Positions 1-10,617 of a DNA stretch of 64,000 bases are shown one piece after another. Source of the DNA: Diorhabda sublineata (Eukaryota > Arthropoda > Insecta > Coleoptera > Chrysomelidae); NCBI RefSeq assembly GCF_026230105.1, contig NC_079483.1:5325312-5389311 (forward strand). Direction: 5' to 3'. How positions within the stretch are numbered: position 1 is the first letter of the stretch; each line of letters starts with the position of its first letter. The position numbers were made by a program, and so were the translations under genes. The notes beneath the pieces are model-generated. The model ran no database searches and had not been told where the DNA came from. It worked only from the letters and a program-made list of their open reading frames with translations.

Positions 1-49
1 GTGTAGAGGTGGATGTAGGTTTTATCTACAGTGTTGAATGCACGCAAAA

Positions 50-210
50 AATTTCTAAAACCGCGCCAATAAGGACTGTTGTTGGTACAAACGCGGCACC
101 CAACGCATGCCTGATTCTTCAGTCAATATAGGGCAAATATGTTGTTTTGATATGCCGATAGCCTCTTCTATAATTCTAACCTTAATCCATCAATCGTCCA
201 GTACCATTTC
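50..210 (-). mobile_element. mariner transposase remnant, helix-turn-helix part
   Basis: The minus strand reads IIEEAIGISKQHI then ILTEESGMRWVPRL. This resembles the mariner transposase N-terminal region: an HTH segment, then the conserved WVPRL linker. No open frame continues on either side, so this is a decayed fragment. It lies left of, and in the wrong order relative to, the mariner C-terminal fragment at 490-640, so the two are not one intact copy. Confidence 0.6.
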
Positions 211-489
211 GTAAACTTTTTCGATGATATTACTATTTAATGACCGCTCAAAACTCAATTTGTTCCATTTTCAGAAAAATCTTCACAACGACTAACTTAT
301 ACGATTGCCAAAAACAAACTAAACGCCCAAAATGGCTGGAATTTTTGTGAGAAACACTTAAAGCATGCGGGAATATAGTTCCCAACTTATATTGATAACT
401 GCTGACTTTTTCATCAAGATAGGAAACTCTTTAAACAAAACACTCGTACTCTCCATTACAATTAATATATTAGCCCACTGTAGAAATGG

Positions 490-640
490 CTTACATCTCA
501 TGTTTTCTGAACCTCTTTAGTGCGGAATCGGTGACCTTTTATGCCTCTTTTCGTGAGAGGAAATAAGAAATAGTCACACAGTACCAGATCAGGCGAGTAA
601 GCGTAGGTGTGGGCGGCTGTGAAGCCGTTGAGCACATAGG
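490..640 (-). mobile_element. mariner transposase remnant, C-terminal catalytic part
   Basis: The minus strand reads YSPDLVLCDYFLFP followed by a KGHRF-like stretch. This is the mariner catalytic-domain signature (YSPDLAPxDYFLFP) before the family's C-terminus. It is fused on its upstream side to LINE-derived sequence (650-1080), so the short open frame here is a chimera of two dead elements and not a gene. Confidence 0.6.
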
Positions 641-649
641 CATTCAGAA

Positions 650-1080
650 AGGCCCGTCGTGCCCCACTTGACGTCACCAAAGTCCGATGTCCTTTGAAAA
701 GCCGATCAGGCGCTTTGGCTTGAACACTTTGATGGTGGGGTTTTCCCAGGTGTTTAAGGCACTCACAGATAACGTGGTATGAAGGTGACGTCTTATATGG
801 CAGTATCCGGTTAGAAATCCGGTAACTAGTCTGATTTCGCGCCTGTTTAGCTGGAGCTGGACTAAATGGGCCTTCGCTTGTCTCATTCCAGGCGTCTTCA
901 TCCATCCCCGCCGAGCCCGCCTTGCGGGAAAGCTGTTGAGACAGAGAGCCTCTTTAGGTTTGAGGTAACTATCAAGTTTAAAACGAAATACGGTGGATTT
1001 TAGTTGGCCCTGGTGATGATTTTCAAGTCGGTTTGGGAAAACCGCGAGTTCCTCCTTAACTAGTACGATTAGATCCGACA
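650..1080 (-). mobile_element. non-LTR retrotransposon (LINE) RNase H/3' fragment
   Basis: Two overlapping minus frames contain LNRREIRLVTGFLTGYC (the LSRxQLRxLxGLLTGHC signature at the end of Jockey-like LINE RNase H domains), then HVICECLKHLGKP, matching the HxLCECPAL motif. A frameshift separates the two parts. Related fragments lie at 4395-5540, 31640-32115 and 38380-38720. No element end or target duplication is recognisable. Confidence 0.55.
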
Positions 1081-1326
1081 AAATTGATTTGATTCCAACT
1101 TTTATTATCGCACGTTCTTTATCGTTATTATGATTCGAGACTTTCGCGTTTGCAACGTTGCCAACTTACATTTTTAATAAATCTGTTACGTTTTGATTGC
1201 TTTCATTATCTTTTTATTAATATGTTTTAAACATATTCTGAAAAACAAGAAAGCATTGAGTATCTAGCACGTTTTTGTTGTTTGTTTTTCTTTTTTTTTT
1301 TTTAAATTTTTATTTGCATGTAATAG

Positions 1327-1407
1327 ATGTAGTAGAAGACAATGAGGATGATGATAATGTTGGCGTGAATACTTTTAATGGCGGCAATCGTAATAGATAT
1401 TCTTCAC
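1327..1407 (+). CDS. CLIP-190: candidate upstream coding exon of the CLIP-190 gene
   Basis: A long T-rich tract and a TAATAG acceptor precede 81 bases that are open in only one frame; the other two hit stops at once. A CACGTAAGT donor follows. The exon would encode an acidic, Asn-rich stretch (VVEDNEDDDNVGV then NRNRYSS), as expected for the low-complexity N-terminus ahead of CAP-Gly 1. It starts needing one upstream base and ends with one spare base, which is exactly the phase the exon at 10164 requires; the joined codon would be His. The 8.8-kb intron in between is full of transposon debris. Splicing evidence is lacking, so this is inference. Confidence 0.5.
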
Positions 1408-1449
1408 GTAAGTCTTATATCTAATTATTATCTATTCAATCAAATTCGT

Positions 1450-2303
1450 TCAAAACGACCCCGCTCAATATTTGTGGAAATTGGGTATCGGCAAGTTTTT
1501 CTGAAACTTGGCACAATGATAGTGTGAAACACCCTTAATGGCCACGAAACTTAAACTCCCTCAGCCCCCAAAAACTGTTGTCTTTAGCCGGCCACTCTAT
1601 GGGGTTTTACTAATAGCCATCTGGTTTTACATCATTTCTTTCATTTCTTCTTGTTAAGGGCTGTTTTGTGCCTTTATTTATTTACAATGAAGACAATAAA
1701 AGTTAAGAAACTCGCGTACAACGGAATGAATTGATTTGCTGAATCTATATTGCTGATGAACTGCTCATGGCTGCGAGAGGGAGAGAACCTACACATTCCA
1801 CTTCAAACTTTACGCGAGTGAAACGCTGATTTGCTGGTGACCGTCCGCGTTAAGAATTTGTCTTTAAAAGCGTGATGGTCATCGACCTTTTCGTCGTTAA
1901 CAACATCCCCAGTGTCTCGCAATTGCAAGGGGAGGATTGTAACTACTGACTGGTTTCGACGTTATTACATTAATTCATTAGAGTGGTATAACAAACGAGT
2001 AGAGACCTGAACCGAAAACAACGTCAAAGAGCACAACTATTTGGTTAATGTAGTTAAACATTCCTCAGCAAACGCTATTTGGCGCCATCTTCACTTTCCA
2101 CTGCGAACCACTGGTCAGGTACAAATCAAGCGTAGTTGCCGATAATGTAGATTTCATTCCGGCAGTTCGGGGATACTTTTGAGGGAGCTGGGAGGTTTCG
2201 TACCAATTGAGATTTATCAACTTACTTCAAACTATCATTGTGCCAAGTTTCATTAGCCAAAACCCAATTTTCATGGGGATTGAAAGGGGTCATTTGTAAT
2301 AAA
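1450..2303. mobile_element. non-autonomous element with long imperfect terminal inverted repeats
   Basis: The stretch from about 1450 to 1580 (including CTTGGCACAATGATAG) returns in reverse complement at about 2165-2303 (CTATCATTGTGCCAAG). Both ends carry a GACCCC/GGGGTC and an ATTGGG/CCCAAT block. The arms are roughly 130 bp with indels, and the middle 580 bp has no open frame. The structure is a MITE or fold-back element; its superfamily is unknown. Confidence 0.55.
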
Positions 2304-2392
2304 ATTTAAGCGACAAACAAAATCTAAATCGATAATCACTTTATGTGTAAATTTTTTGGATCGATAATTTTTGATGTAGAATAAATGAAACT

Positions 2393-3934
2393 TATACAGG
2401 GTGATTCATTGTAATTGTACGTTCAGAATGTGAAAATGATATTTTCATCGACACGTACTGGCGTAAGTATGATATTTAGTGAATTACGAAAGGACTACGA
2501 GGATGTTGATTTGAAATTTCGACATAATGACACACTATTTAGTTTAGAAATATTTCAGTACTTCTGGTTTGGCTGGATTTGTTGACTTCCGGTTCGGCTT
2601 TTTGAACTGAATTTGTGATTTACACGAAACGGTAGTTCGTTTTGATTATAAAAACATATTACATTTTATAGAATATATTTTTTCCGAATTATCGATAACC
2701 TAACCTAAGATATAGTAAACCTAACCTAAATAGAAATTTGATTTGTTCTTCGGACTACCTAACAGCGAACAACAATTAATTTCGACTTTTTTCTTACTGT
2801 ACGTTTCTCTTCTCTTTAGCCACCCCCATGTCCTAAAAGTAAGCCCCCCCAAATTACAAATATTTATTTAATTCATAAATCCAAGTCAAGAAGCTAAACC
2901 GGAAGTCAATTGAAACAATTATTGGTAAAACCGGAAGTAGGAACTCATCTGGGACCTCAATAAATGAATTCTATAATCTATACGAGGTGTGGCTATTAAA
3001 TAACGAGACTGGTTACGAAAAATGGTTTTATTATTCTATATACGAATGCTCCCCTTCAGTATACTCCCTTCCCCTAGCCACACACCTTTCCATACGTTTT
3101 TCCCATTGATCGAAGCAGTGCTGGAAGTCTTCTTTGGTGAGCGCTTTTAGGAACTCTGCCGTTTTTTGCTCTATCGCTTCCATCGACTCAAATCGGGTCC
3201 CTTTCAAAGCAGATTTTTTTTACTTCTTTCAACTTATCAAGGAAATCTGATCAGACCCGTTGACGCAAGAGCTTTTGGCCAGAAGGCAGATTTTTGGGTA
3301 CCAACTTCGAACAGACTTTTGTCATGTGTAGAATTTTTCTAACCGTTCGTGCTCATCGACGATATGCACGCACAATTTGGTTGATTTTGGTCAGTGTTTC
3401 CGGAGTCACAGGGCTACCTGGGCTCTCTCGACCCTCACTAAAACGCTTACACCACTCAAAAATAACGCGCTCGAGATAGAGAATTGTCCCCATAGGTCTC
3501 TTGCAACAATGTATAGCACCCAGTCGGAACCAGACCTCGTAAAACGCTAAACTAACTTGGTTTTATGATAATACTATACCGGGTAGATACGGTAGTATCT
3601 ATTTTCACATTCAGTCATAAGAAAATCTATTAGTCATCATTTGTTTTCAAAATGTTTTTTCTTTATATAAATTGAAACAACGATCTTGTAGTGAATTTGT
3701 AAATTCATTTATCAATACATATAACGATATTTACGAATTAACTTAAGTTTATTCCAAAATTCTCCTCGTAAATACTAAAATCGGTTCTAAACAAATTTTC
3801 ATGTCATTTTTCCAAAAAATTGTTCCAATAACGATTTTTAATTTTCACAAAGGGGCCGATTTAGGCCCGTTGTTAATGATAAAATTGAATATATAGTTAG
3901 AATTTGGTCTATTATTTATGAATCACCCTGTATA
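2393..3934. mobile_element. 1.5-kb element with TATACAGGGTGATTCAT ends, interrupted by a mariner
   Basis: The ends read TATACAGGGTGATTCAT at 2393 and its reverse complement at 3918-3934. No coding capacity was recognised. A mariner fragment of another family (2988-3560) sits inside, giving a nested order of insertion. Related CAGGGTGT-type termini recur at 7941 and 20893. Confidence 0.5.
2988..3560 (-). mobile_element. mariner-family transposon remnant, copy A
   Basis: It begins with the terminal repeat CGAGGTGTGGCTATTAAATA. The minus strand then reads a transposase C-terminus ending in RMERCVARGREYTEGE, preceded by FQHCFDQWEKRM. Further on, near 3420-3530, are remnants of the N-terminal LLQEA/EW region. 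Most of the catalytic core is missing and there is a frameshift. Copies of the same family lie at 11390-11965 and 51620-52010. Confidence 0.65.
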
Positions 3935-4390
3935 AAATTTTTTGCTTTATATTGACAGAATGTATATGTCTACACCGCTTTTTGTATTATTTGAGTTTGC
4001 GAGCGCACAGCATGTACGTTTTTGTGTTTGCTTTGCACAGTATGGAAACCACAAATGGAATAAAATAATTTTTGTCGTTATTATAGAAAATTATTTAAAA
4101 AAAAACACCGCAACACGTATAATTTTGATATCAATACACTTCTTATAGTTCGTAATTTATTTTTCAAAGCTCCCAGCTAAAATAAATTCTAATAATCTAC
4201 ATTAATAATCTAAAAGCTTAACAGGGCAAACCGCATTTGAAAGTTTTAATTATTTTAATATGAAATTTTCCCTAATCCGCCAAATACTCTCGATCTTGAT
4301 GACTAGAGCATTTGGCACGGTCATGGTTCTTAAAAAAACGAAAATAAGAACCGCGGCTATCAAATTCGTCCGATTGGCAACACTGTACTC
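3935..4390. other. AT-rich stretch, no gene seen
   Basis: AT-rich sequence between two transposon fragments, inside the putative large 5' intron of CLIP-190. The open frame at 3942-4148 has no recognisable homology or splice context. Nothing further can be supported. Confidence 0.5.
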
Positions 4391-4394
4391 AACT

Positions 4395-5540
4395 AACCGT
4401 CTCAGTTAGTATTACAAGACATTAAACAAAGGACAAGCCTACCTTGACCCTTCGGGGTCATCGCATGGTGGCCCAGTACGAGAGTCCAATGCCCCGGGTG
4501 TACCAATATCACTGAGTCCATGCTTACGACCACTACTACGGCTCTTGAAGTCCTACCTTTGGATCTAGTGATACAATTCGAATCCACGAGGACAGCATAC
4601 AGGCTGGACCAACTGGCTATGCATAAAACTGGTCGCAGGCCGTGGGTGAATGTCCAATCAATTTGACGGGCAGAGACCAAATGGCGCCTACGACCGTTAA
4701 TAATGAGGACTTGAAGGCACACGTGAGTGCGATAGAGGAGTCGACTGGTGTCTTACATCCCGCTAGAAAATAGAGCCTTGGACACAGACGGATTCAGGAT
4801 GAATTGCTTGGTCACAGCAGTCTCATACGGAGGACACCGCCATATAAGCGAGTCCTTTTTTGCTTGGGAAACTTACTACCGTCTTCTAAGCCGAGGTCTT
4901 CATTGTGGTAGAATTTGGACGCTTGATACTCAATCGACGCCACAAGAACACAGTAATCTCAATGTTCTCAAATAGCAGAGCTGCCTTACAAGCCATAACG
5001 GCCGAAAGGGTGTGCACTAAGTTAATACTGATGTACAAGAAAGACGTAGAAAATCTGGTGAGTGATGGCTTGCCTGAGTGCCCGGTCACTCACCAATGGG
5101 CCCAAAACTCATTCTTGGTGTAACTGAAAATGTTCCCACGCGCTTGCAAGGCGGGCTCGACTGAGATGGATGGACACCTGGCATGAAAGAAGCGAAGAAC
5201 CACATAGATGGACTTCCAGTCTCTTTTACCTAACAACTGTTTAAATTGAATAAGCGCGAACTGACTTTTAACTGGACACGGTCATCTAAGATGCAATCTT
5301 CACACCATGGACGATCCGGAATGCCATTGGCGCACGGAGGAGGATGAAACTCCGGCTCCCAGTACTCACACGAGCGTGGTTCAAACACTTGGACAAACCT
5401 CACAGCTTGTCTAATGACAAAAAGGTTCTTGCCAAAGCGCCTGATCGGTTTCTCAGTAGACATCGGCCTTTGTTAACATCAGGTAGAGCACGACGGGTCT
5501 ATCATCAGACCCATGTGCAAGACATTAAAAAGCCATAGTC
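4395..5540 (+). mobile_element. LINE fragment, RNase H domain and 3' part
   Basis: The plus strand at 4925-5090 reads RRHKNTVISMFSNSRAALQA, the RNase H strand with the catalytic-type D/N-S-x-A-A-L motif of Jockey-like LINEs. Near 5344-5520 it reads HLDKPHSLSN and KAPDRFLSRHRPLLTSGRARR, homologous to the fragment at 650-1080. Several frameshifts and stops are present. Local GC content is higher than in the surroundings. Confidence 0.5.
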
Positions 5541-7940
5541 ATAAAATGTATAAATCAATTGGTAGGGAGTGCGACGTTGCCGATTTTAAGTTATTTAGAT
5601 GGAGAATGGTGTAACGTGGTTCCGTTGGGAAGTTACGTTGGGTTGGGCTAGTAATCAGCTAGTGGCTGACATCGCAGGTACTGTTTGATGACTAAGTGGA
5701 TTTATAGTCGCTCTTTACTACAGGGTGTACCAGTCTTAACGATAAAATTCGGCGTATGCGATAACAATAAAAATTTTTGAAGGAAAATTGTTGTTTAAAA
5801 TTATCTCGAATTCTATACCATATTGTATAATTCCATTTTTTATTTTAAATGAAAACCCATTTATGATAAACTAAAAAAATTCATAATATGATACAAAATA
5901 TCGTATCCTGTCGATAGGGATATTTAAAAAGCTTTTAGAATTATAAAAATAAAGATTAGGCAACATCCTCTGATTAATTAACTGTCACCTGTCACTGTCA
6001 CCTTTATTAGATTCCAAACTCGCGTAACTGTCGCCCTCTATTAGAGAAATTTATGATTTCAAAACATAGTCTTACAACAGTAGTTTTCACGTATTGGTAT
6101 AAAATTAAATTTGACAGTTGACGTACCCATTGCGTTTTGTTTTTTGGCTAATTCACTAAAATAAATACACAAATAATTTTATTCCATCCGTAATTGGCTT
6201 CGACACTATATGTTGCTTGTTTAGTTGGTAGCACTTCCTCTTCGTTAGACGCTATTTGGGATCAACATCCGCTTCGTTTAAGTGAAGCAGGACTTAGCCG
6301 TCATTCAGGTAAAATTTAGCATAGTGACTTAAGTGATACTAACTTTTTATTAAAATCAAGCTGGTGGCCTGTTCATCGAGAAAAAGAGTAATAAATCGAA
6401 ATTTAAAAAATTTCAGAAAAATAATGAAAAGTTCACACTATGTGACAATATGATCTGTTTCTCAAACGCAATTCAATTAGCTCCGTAGTAACTACGAGGG
6501 TGGTTCAAATATAAACCTAAATTTTACAAAAAAATGTCGTAGATGTTAGACTGGTCTGTTACGAATCGTTCAGAACAGCCGGCACCGCGTAACCTCGTGA
6601 ACTTGTGTGAAGAATTAGTGCCTTTCCAAAAATCTATTTCCGAAAATGCCCAGAAATGATGAACAATTTGCCACATTCGCGGCGCCCCAGACCAAGTGTA
6701 GATATAATTGAGTAAATAATCAATGAACGGTTCCGGAAAATTTCAGCCAGATCAGTGCCAAGACTTCTGAATTTTCAGTAGAAATTTACATGCTGGGAAA
6801 TTTGATCGCGTCTCCTGCAGGACGCGCGTCCATAGAGTGGAGGAAGAAAGATGAAGACACCCATTAGCAACACGCCACGTGGATATGGAGCTAAAAGGAT
6901 ATTGCCCAAAATTTTTGTGTTTTGTTTTCGTTGGACTAGGTACATCTAAGAACATCCTAGTAATAATAATACTATGATAACCTCAAGTGTAAACCCATGC
7001 AGTATATTAAACTATTATGCACTAGTGAATAATGGACATTATAAAACGTATGATGGTACTTTTGTAGTAGATAAAAAGTGATTTATTGCTCTGTTTTCTC
7101 GAATTTGGTATAATGCATGTTATTTAAAACTACGACTCTTAATTTTACGCTTAACACGTCCACATTGCTGACACAAAACTGCAACTTTCAAAATACGGTA
7201 ACTATAAAATTATTTCGTTTTCGAAAATCGTTTTATCGACTAATGATTGTACTTGCAACTAAAAGAAATAATAAAATTAATTTCTTAGGAAAATGGAAAC
7301 AAATGTTTCTAAAAACTCTGTCTTTGCTGAGGTAAAGTTAACTCTATATAGAACAGTCAACATTCAAATTTGTCTGTATTTGATTAAGATAAAATCACTT
7401 CTGGAGGAATATTACAAGTTTTTTATCCTATTCAAGTAAAAGTTTGGAATAGTTTAATTAATATAAAAATATTTATTGATTGATGATGATGATCAAGCAT
7501 CTGTGCTCTATGTTTAGATTTTGCAGCAGGTTTTATGTTATAATTTGAGGTTTCCTAGTATTATCTATTCTCGAATTGGATCCACTCGATTTTTCAGATA
7601 TTTTATTTAATATTTTGTAATCTCGAAATGTTTATTTTTCACAAATCCTTTCTTCTTTAACTTGTGCTTTATTTCATTTGATTTAGGCTTTCGTTTGTTT
7701 TTGTTATCTATGCTTCCTATATTATTTTTGTTTTCTATTCATAATGGATGTTCCCATAATTCTACATGTCTTTATACTGGTTATATCTCTAATTTTTCTC
7801 TCATAGTAATGTCCCTTTTAAATATCTTTGTGTCTTCCTATACTTTTATATGAAACTTCTCTATTTTTAGTTTTTCTATGTTTATAAGTCCATTTTGTAA
7901 TTTGCTGCATTAGTAGATTTTCTCAATAATTTCATCTATG
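5541..7940. other. intronic AT-rich DNA with small repeat fragments
   Basis: No gene was supported here. Visible pieces are a truncated terminal repeat (ACAGGGTGTACCAGTCTTAA near 5721), a CTGTCACCTGTCACTGTCAC tract near 5983, and TACGAGGGTGGTTCAAATAT near 6492, which looks like the end of a further DNA transposon. The frames at 6752-6955, 7117-7335 and 7662-7853 show no family features. Confidence 0.4.
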
Positions 7941-8275
7941 TATACAGGGTGTCCCACGGCGAGTTAAAACTATCTGTATATGGCAAAATACTTGTATTAA
8001 AATCATGAAAATTTCTACGATCTTTTCAATTAAAATATTTTCTGTAACTTTGTTATTTTAAATGAAACACCCTGTATATTAATACATATTTCAAATCTAC
8101 GCTAAATTTATGTATAACGTATTAATATACAGGGTGTTCCATTGAAAATAACAAAGTTACAGTCGATTTAAGGTTGATCGTATCCGAAAACCCAAACGTA
8201 GAAATTTTCATGATTTTACTATAATGATTTTGCCATATACAGATAGTTTTTATTCGTCGTGGGACACCCTGTATA
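7941..8275. mobile_element. fold-back MITE, two ~150-bp inverted arms
   Basis: It starts TATACAGGGTGTCCCACG and ends with the reverse complement. The inverted similarity runs through both arms (7941-8091 and 8122-8275), including AACTATCTGTATATGGCAAA and TCATGAAAATTTCTACG. A second CAGGGTGTT pair sits at the inner edge of the arms, so the unit may be two copies joined head to head. It has no coding capacity. Confidence 0.75.
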
Positions 8276-8289
8276 ATTAATAAAATCAT

Positions 8290-8700
8290 GTGCGAGCTTC
8301 TCCATTGTTGTCGTCCTGTTGTCTTTGTCTTTTTTTATGTTTATATTGATTGCCATAAGCCGATTGGGTATTCAAACTATGTCCAGGAGCCTTTGGATGT
8401 TAACTTTGATACTTCTCGAAGGTTAAATTCTGAATAAAGATTAAACAGGAGTGGAAAGTGGACGTCTCGAAGTATTTTCAGGACCTTTTTAAGTTCCCTG
8501 TTAACTTTAACTGCAGCTGATTGGTTCTAATATAAGTTTTTAATACAGCGTATATCTTTCTGGTCTATGTAAAGTCTTTTCAGTATTTGAACAAATTTAT
8601 GGTGTTGCACTCTGTCAAAAGCTTTTTCGTATTTCATAAAACACATAAATATATCTTTCCTCTGGTCTGAAATGTTTATTTTTAACATATCTTTCTTTAA
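8290..8700 (-). mobile_element. RTE-type LINE reverse transcriptase fragment
   Basis: The minus strand reads KYEKAFDRVQHHKF, the start of the RTE reverse transcriptase domain, then about 20 residues on NQSAAVKVN, then HFPLLFNLYSE. The 8331-8400 segment is nearly repeated at 9568-9640, so this is a second copy of the LINE family at 9061-9990. It is frameshifted and truncated. Confidence 0.6.
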
Positions 8701-9060
8701 GGACATTTCTTACTCTCTCCCTATCTTGGATAATTTGTTAAATGCTTTTTCTATGTTTATAAATGCTGAAAATACTATTTTCTTCATTTGATATGTTTTT
8801 TTTGTCGTTTATTTTATGAGAAATATGTGACAGTTTGTTTAGGAGTCATTATATTCACTAATTATTATACAGAACTGTATTTATTGTTATGTAATAAAAT
8901 GTACGGGTTTAACAAGAAAAATTATTTCAAATTAACAACATTTATTAATAAATGGTTTTCATTCGCCTTCTTACATATTAGGGAGTGCAGAATATCCACC
9001 AATGTGTTTTCGAAACAAGAGGAATATTATGAATTAACGATCTTCTTCGTCTGCTATCCA

Positions 9061-9990
9061 TTAATGGATGTTTAAGATCATTTCTGACATTTTATCCTTT
9101 TTGTAGAGCCACGACATCATCTTTATGCCTATTCCTATTCTTCTCTCTATCTTTTCTTGTATCAAAAGTTGCAGCCAATGGTACCTCTCGCTCCCATCAC
9201 ATGTTTTCAGAAATTCACGTTCTATTTCTATTCTTATCAGAATTTCTTCGTTGGTTTTACTTTCTCTCAAAATTCTTTGGTGGATCCGCATCTCAAATGC
9301 CTCCAATCTGTTCACGGTGTTAACTTTCAGGCTCCAGCCTTCCATACGTGAATCTTATTCAGAAGTCGAGGTGAAAGTCGATATTTAAAAACGTTTCTGA
9401 ATCCCACGAATTCCTCTCCTTGTTTTTTTTGTATCTCTAAGTCTGATGACCAGTCTTCATATAACCAAGTTCCTAACTTTGTTACCCGTTCAATTTCTTC
9501 GCTATTGTATGATAGTTTTACATTCTGGAACTCATCTAGTTTGTGATTACTAAGAATTTTGTATTTTTTATGTTTATATCGATTCCCATAAGCCGACTGT
9601 GTAGTCCAACTATGTCCAGGAACTTTTTGAGGTCATTCATGTTATCTCTGTATATTGAGCTAAGTCTAAGTTGGAATTTCTGGAATCCTTGGCGATATTC
9701 ACACTGAATACACCAACAGTCGAAATTACACTGTCTGACGCGCGTTTCGATAACCAAGTTATCGTCTCCAGAGACTGAAGCTAAACTGGGCTCTGTCATC
9801 GGCATATCGTATATTGTTGACCCTTCGAGAGCTTCTTGAAAGATATCGAATAATGAAGGTTAAGTAGGAGTGGGAAGAGAACACATCCCTGCATAACACC
9901 TCTAAGGGTTGGGCGTTTGTAAGTTCGTTGTCAACTCTAACTGCAAAAGCTTTTTCGTAATCCATGTTGTTCTTTCTGGAAACCACATCT
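9061..9990 (-). mobile_element. RTE-type LINE fragment, RT to C-terminus
   Basis: Read on the minus strand from 9990 down, it shows YEKAF, a QPLxG/LFPLLL block, a decayed catalytic YADD (near 9810), DLKKFLDIVGLHSRLMGIDI (9560-9650), a KLGTWLYEDW step near 9460, then RLEAFEMRIHQRILRESKTN (9270-9310), the C-terminal region of RTE elements. Motif order is correct for a single insertion with frameshifts. It ends about 170 bp before the CLIP-190 exon at 10164. Confidence 0.65.
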
Positions 9991-10163
9991 TATAATAAAT
10001 TCACTAATAACAATATAAATAAGATTAATAATATTTTCAAATTCCATTCCATTTTCATTAACTAAAATCCAATGGGAAACAGAGGTTTATGGTATTACTT
10101 TTAAATTGATAAAAAATGGTTTTGTAATAGAATTTATTTAAACAATCGAATGATTTATAACAG

Positions 10164-10617
10164 ATTCTAGTGCCGTTTTAACAGAAGACACAGACAGTTT
10201 TATAATAGGCCAAAAGGTTTGGGTTTCTGGTACTAAACCCGGTCATATTGCTTTTATCGGAGAAACTCAATTCGCTCCAGGAGAATGGGCCGGTATAGCT
10301 TTGGAAGAACCTATCGGTAAGTAGTAAATACGAAAATTAATAATTTTATTAAATATATCAATAGAAGGAGCGGCTCGAGGTCTGCACAAGTATTTAGTTC
10401 TATTTTGTTATAGGTAAAAATGATGGATCTGTTGGAGGAATTAGATATTTTCAATGCGAACCTAAGAAAGGTGTTTTCTCGAGGCTAACTCGTCTAACGA
10501 GAGAACCTCTAGAAGGTGTCAGTCCTGCTCATACACCTTCACCTGTACAAAATACTAGATATGCCATTTCGCCAACAGGCAGTACACAAGGTGCTTTAAG
10601 ATCCCCCGTCTCGTTGT
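10164..10617 (+). CDS. CLIP-190: CLIP-190 exons encoding CAP-Gly domain 1
   Basis: Two exons split by a 97-bp intron (10317-10413). The domain runs from GQKVWVSGTKPGHIAFIGET through FAPGEWAGIALEEP to the GKNDGSVGG loop and YFQCEPKKGVF. GKNDG is the groove that binds the C-terminal EEY/F of tubulin and EB proteins. The intron falls just before GKNDG. The second exon continues into a Ser/Thr/Pro-rich linker (SPAHTPSPVQNT). Both tubulin-contact motifs look intact. Confidence 0.93.

Noticed and set aside
498..1081. Two 135-codon minus frames as a possible host gene
   Set aside because: They are parts of a mariner C-terminus and LINE RNase H region fused by chance and frameshifted.
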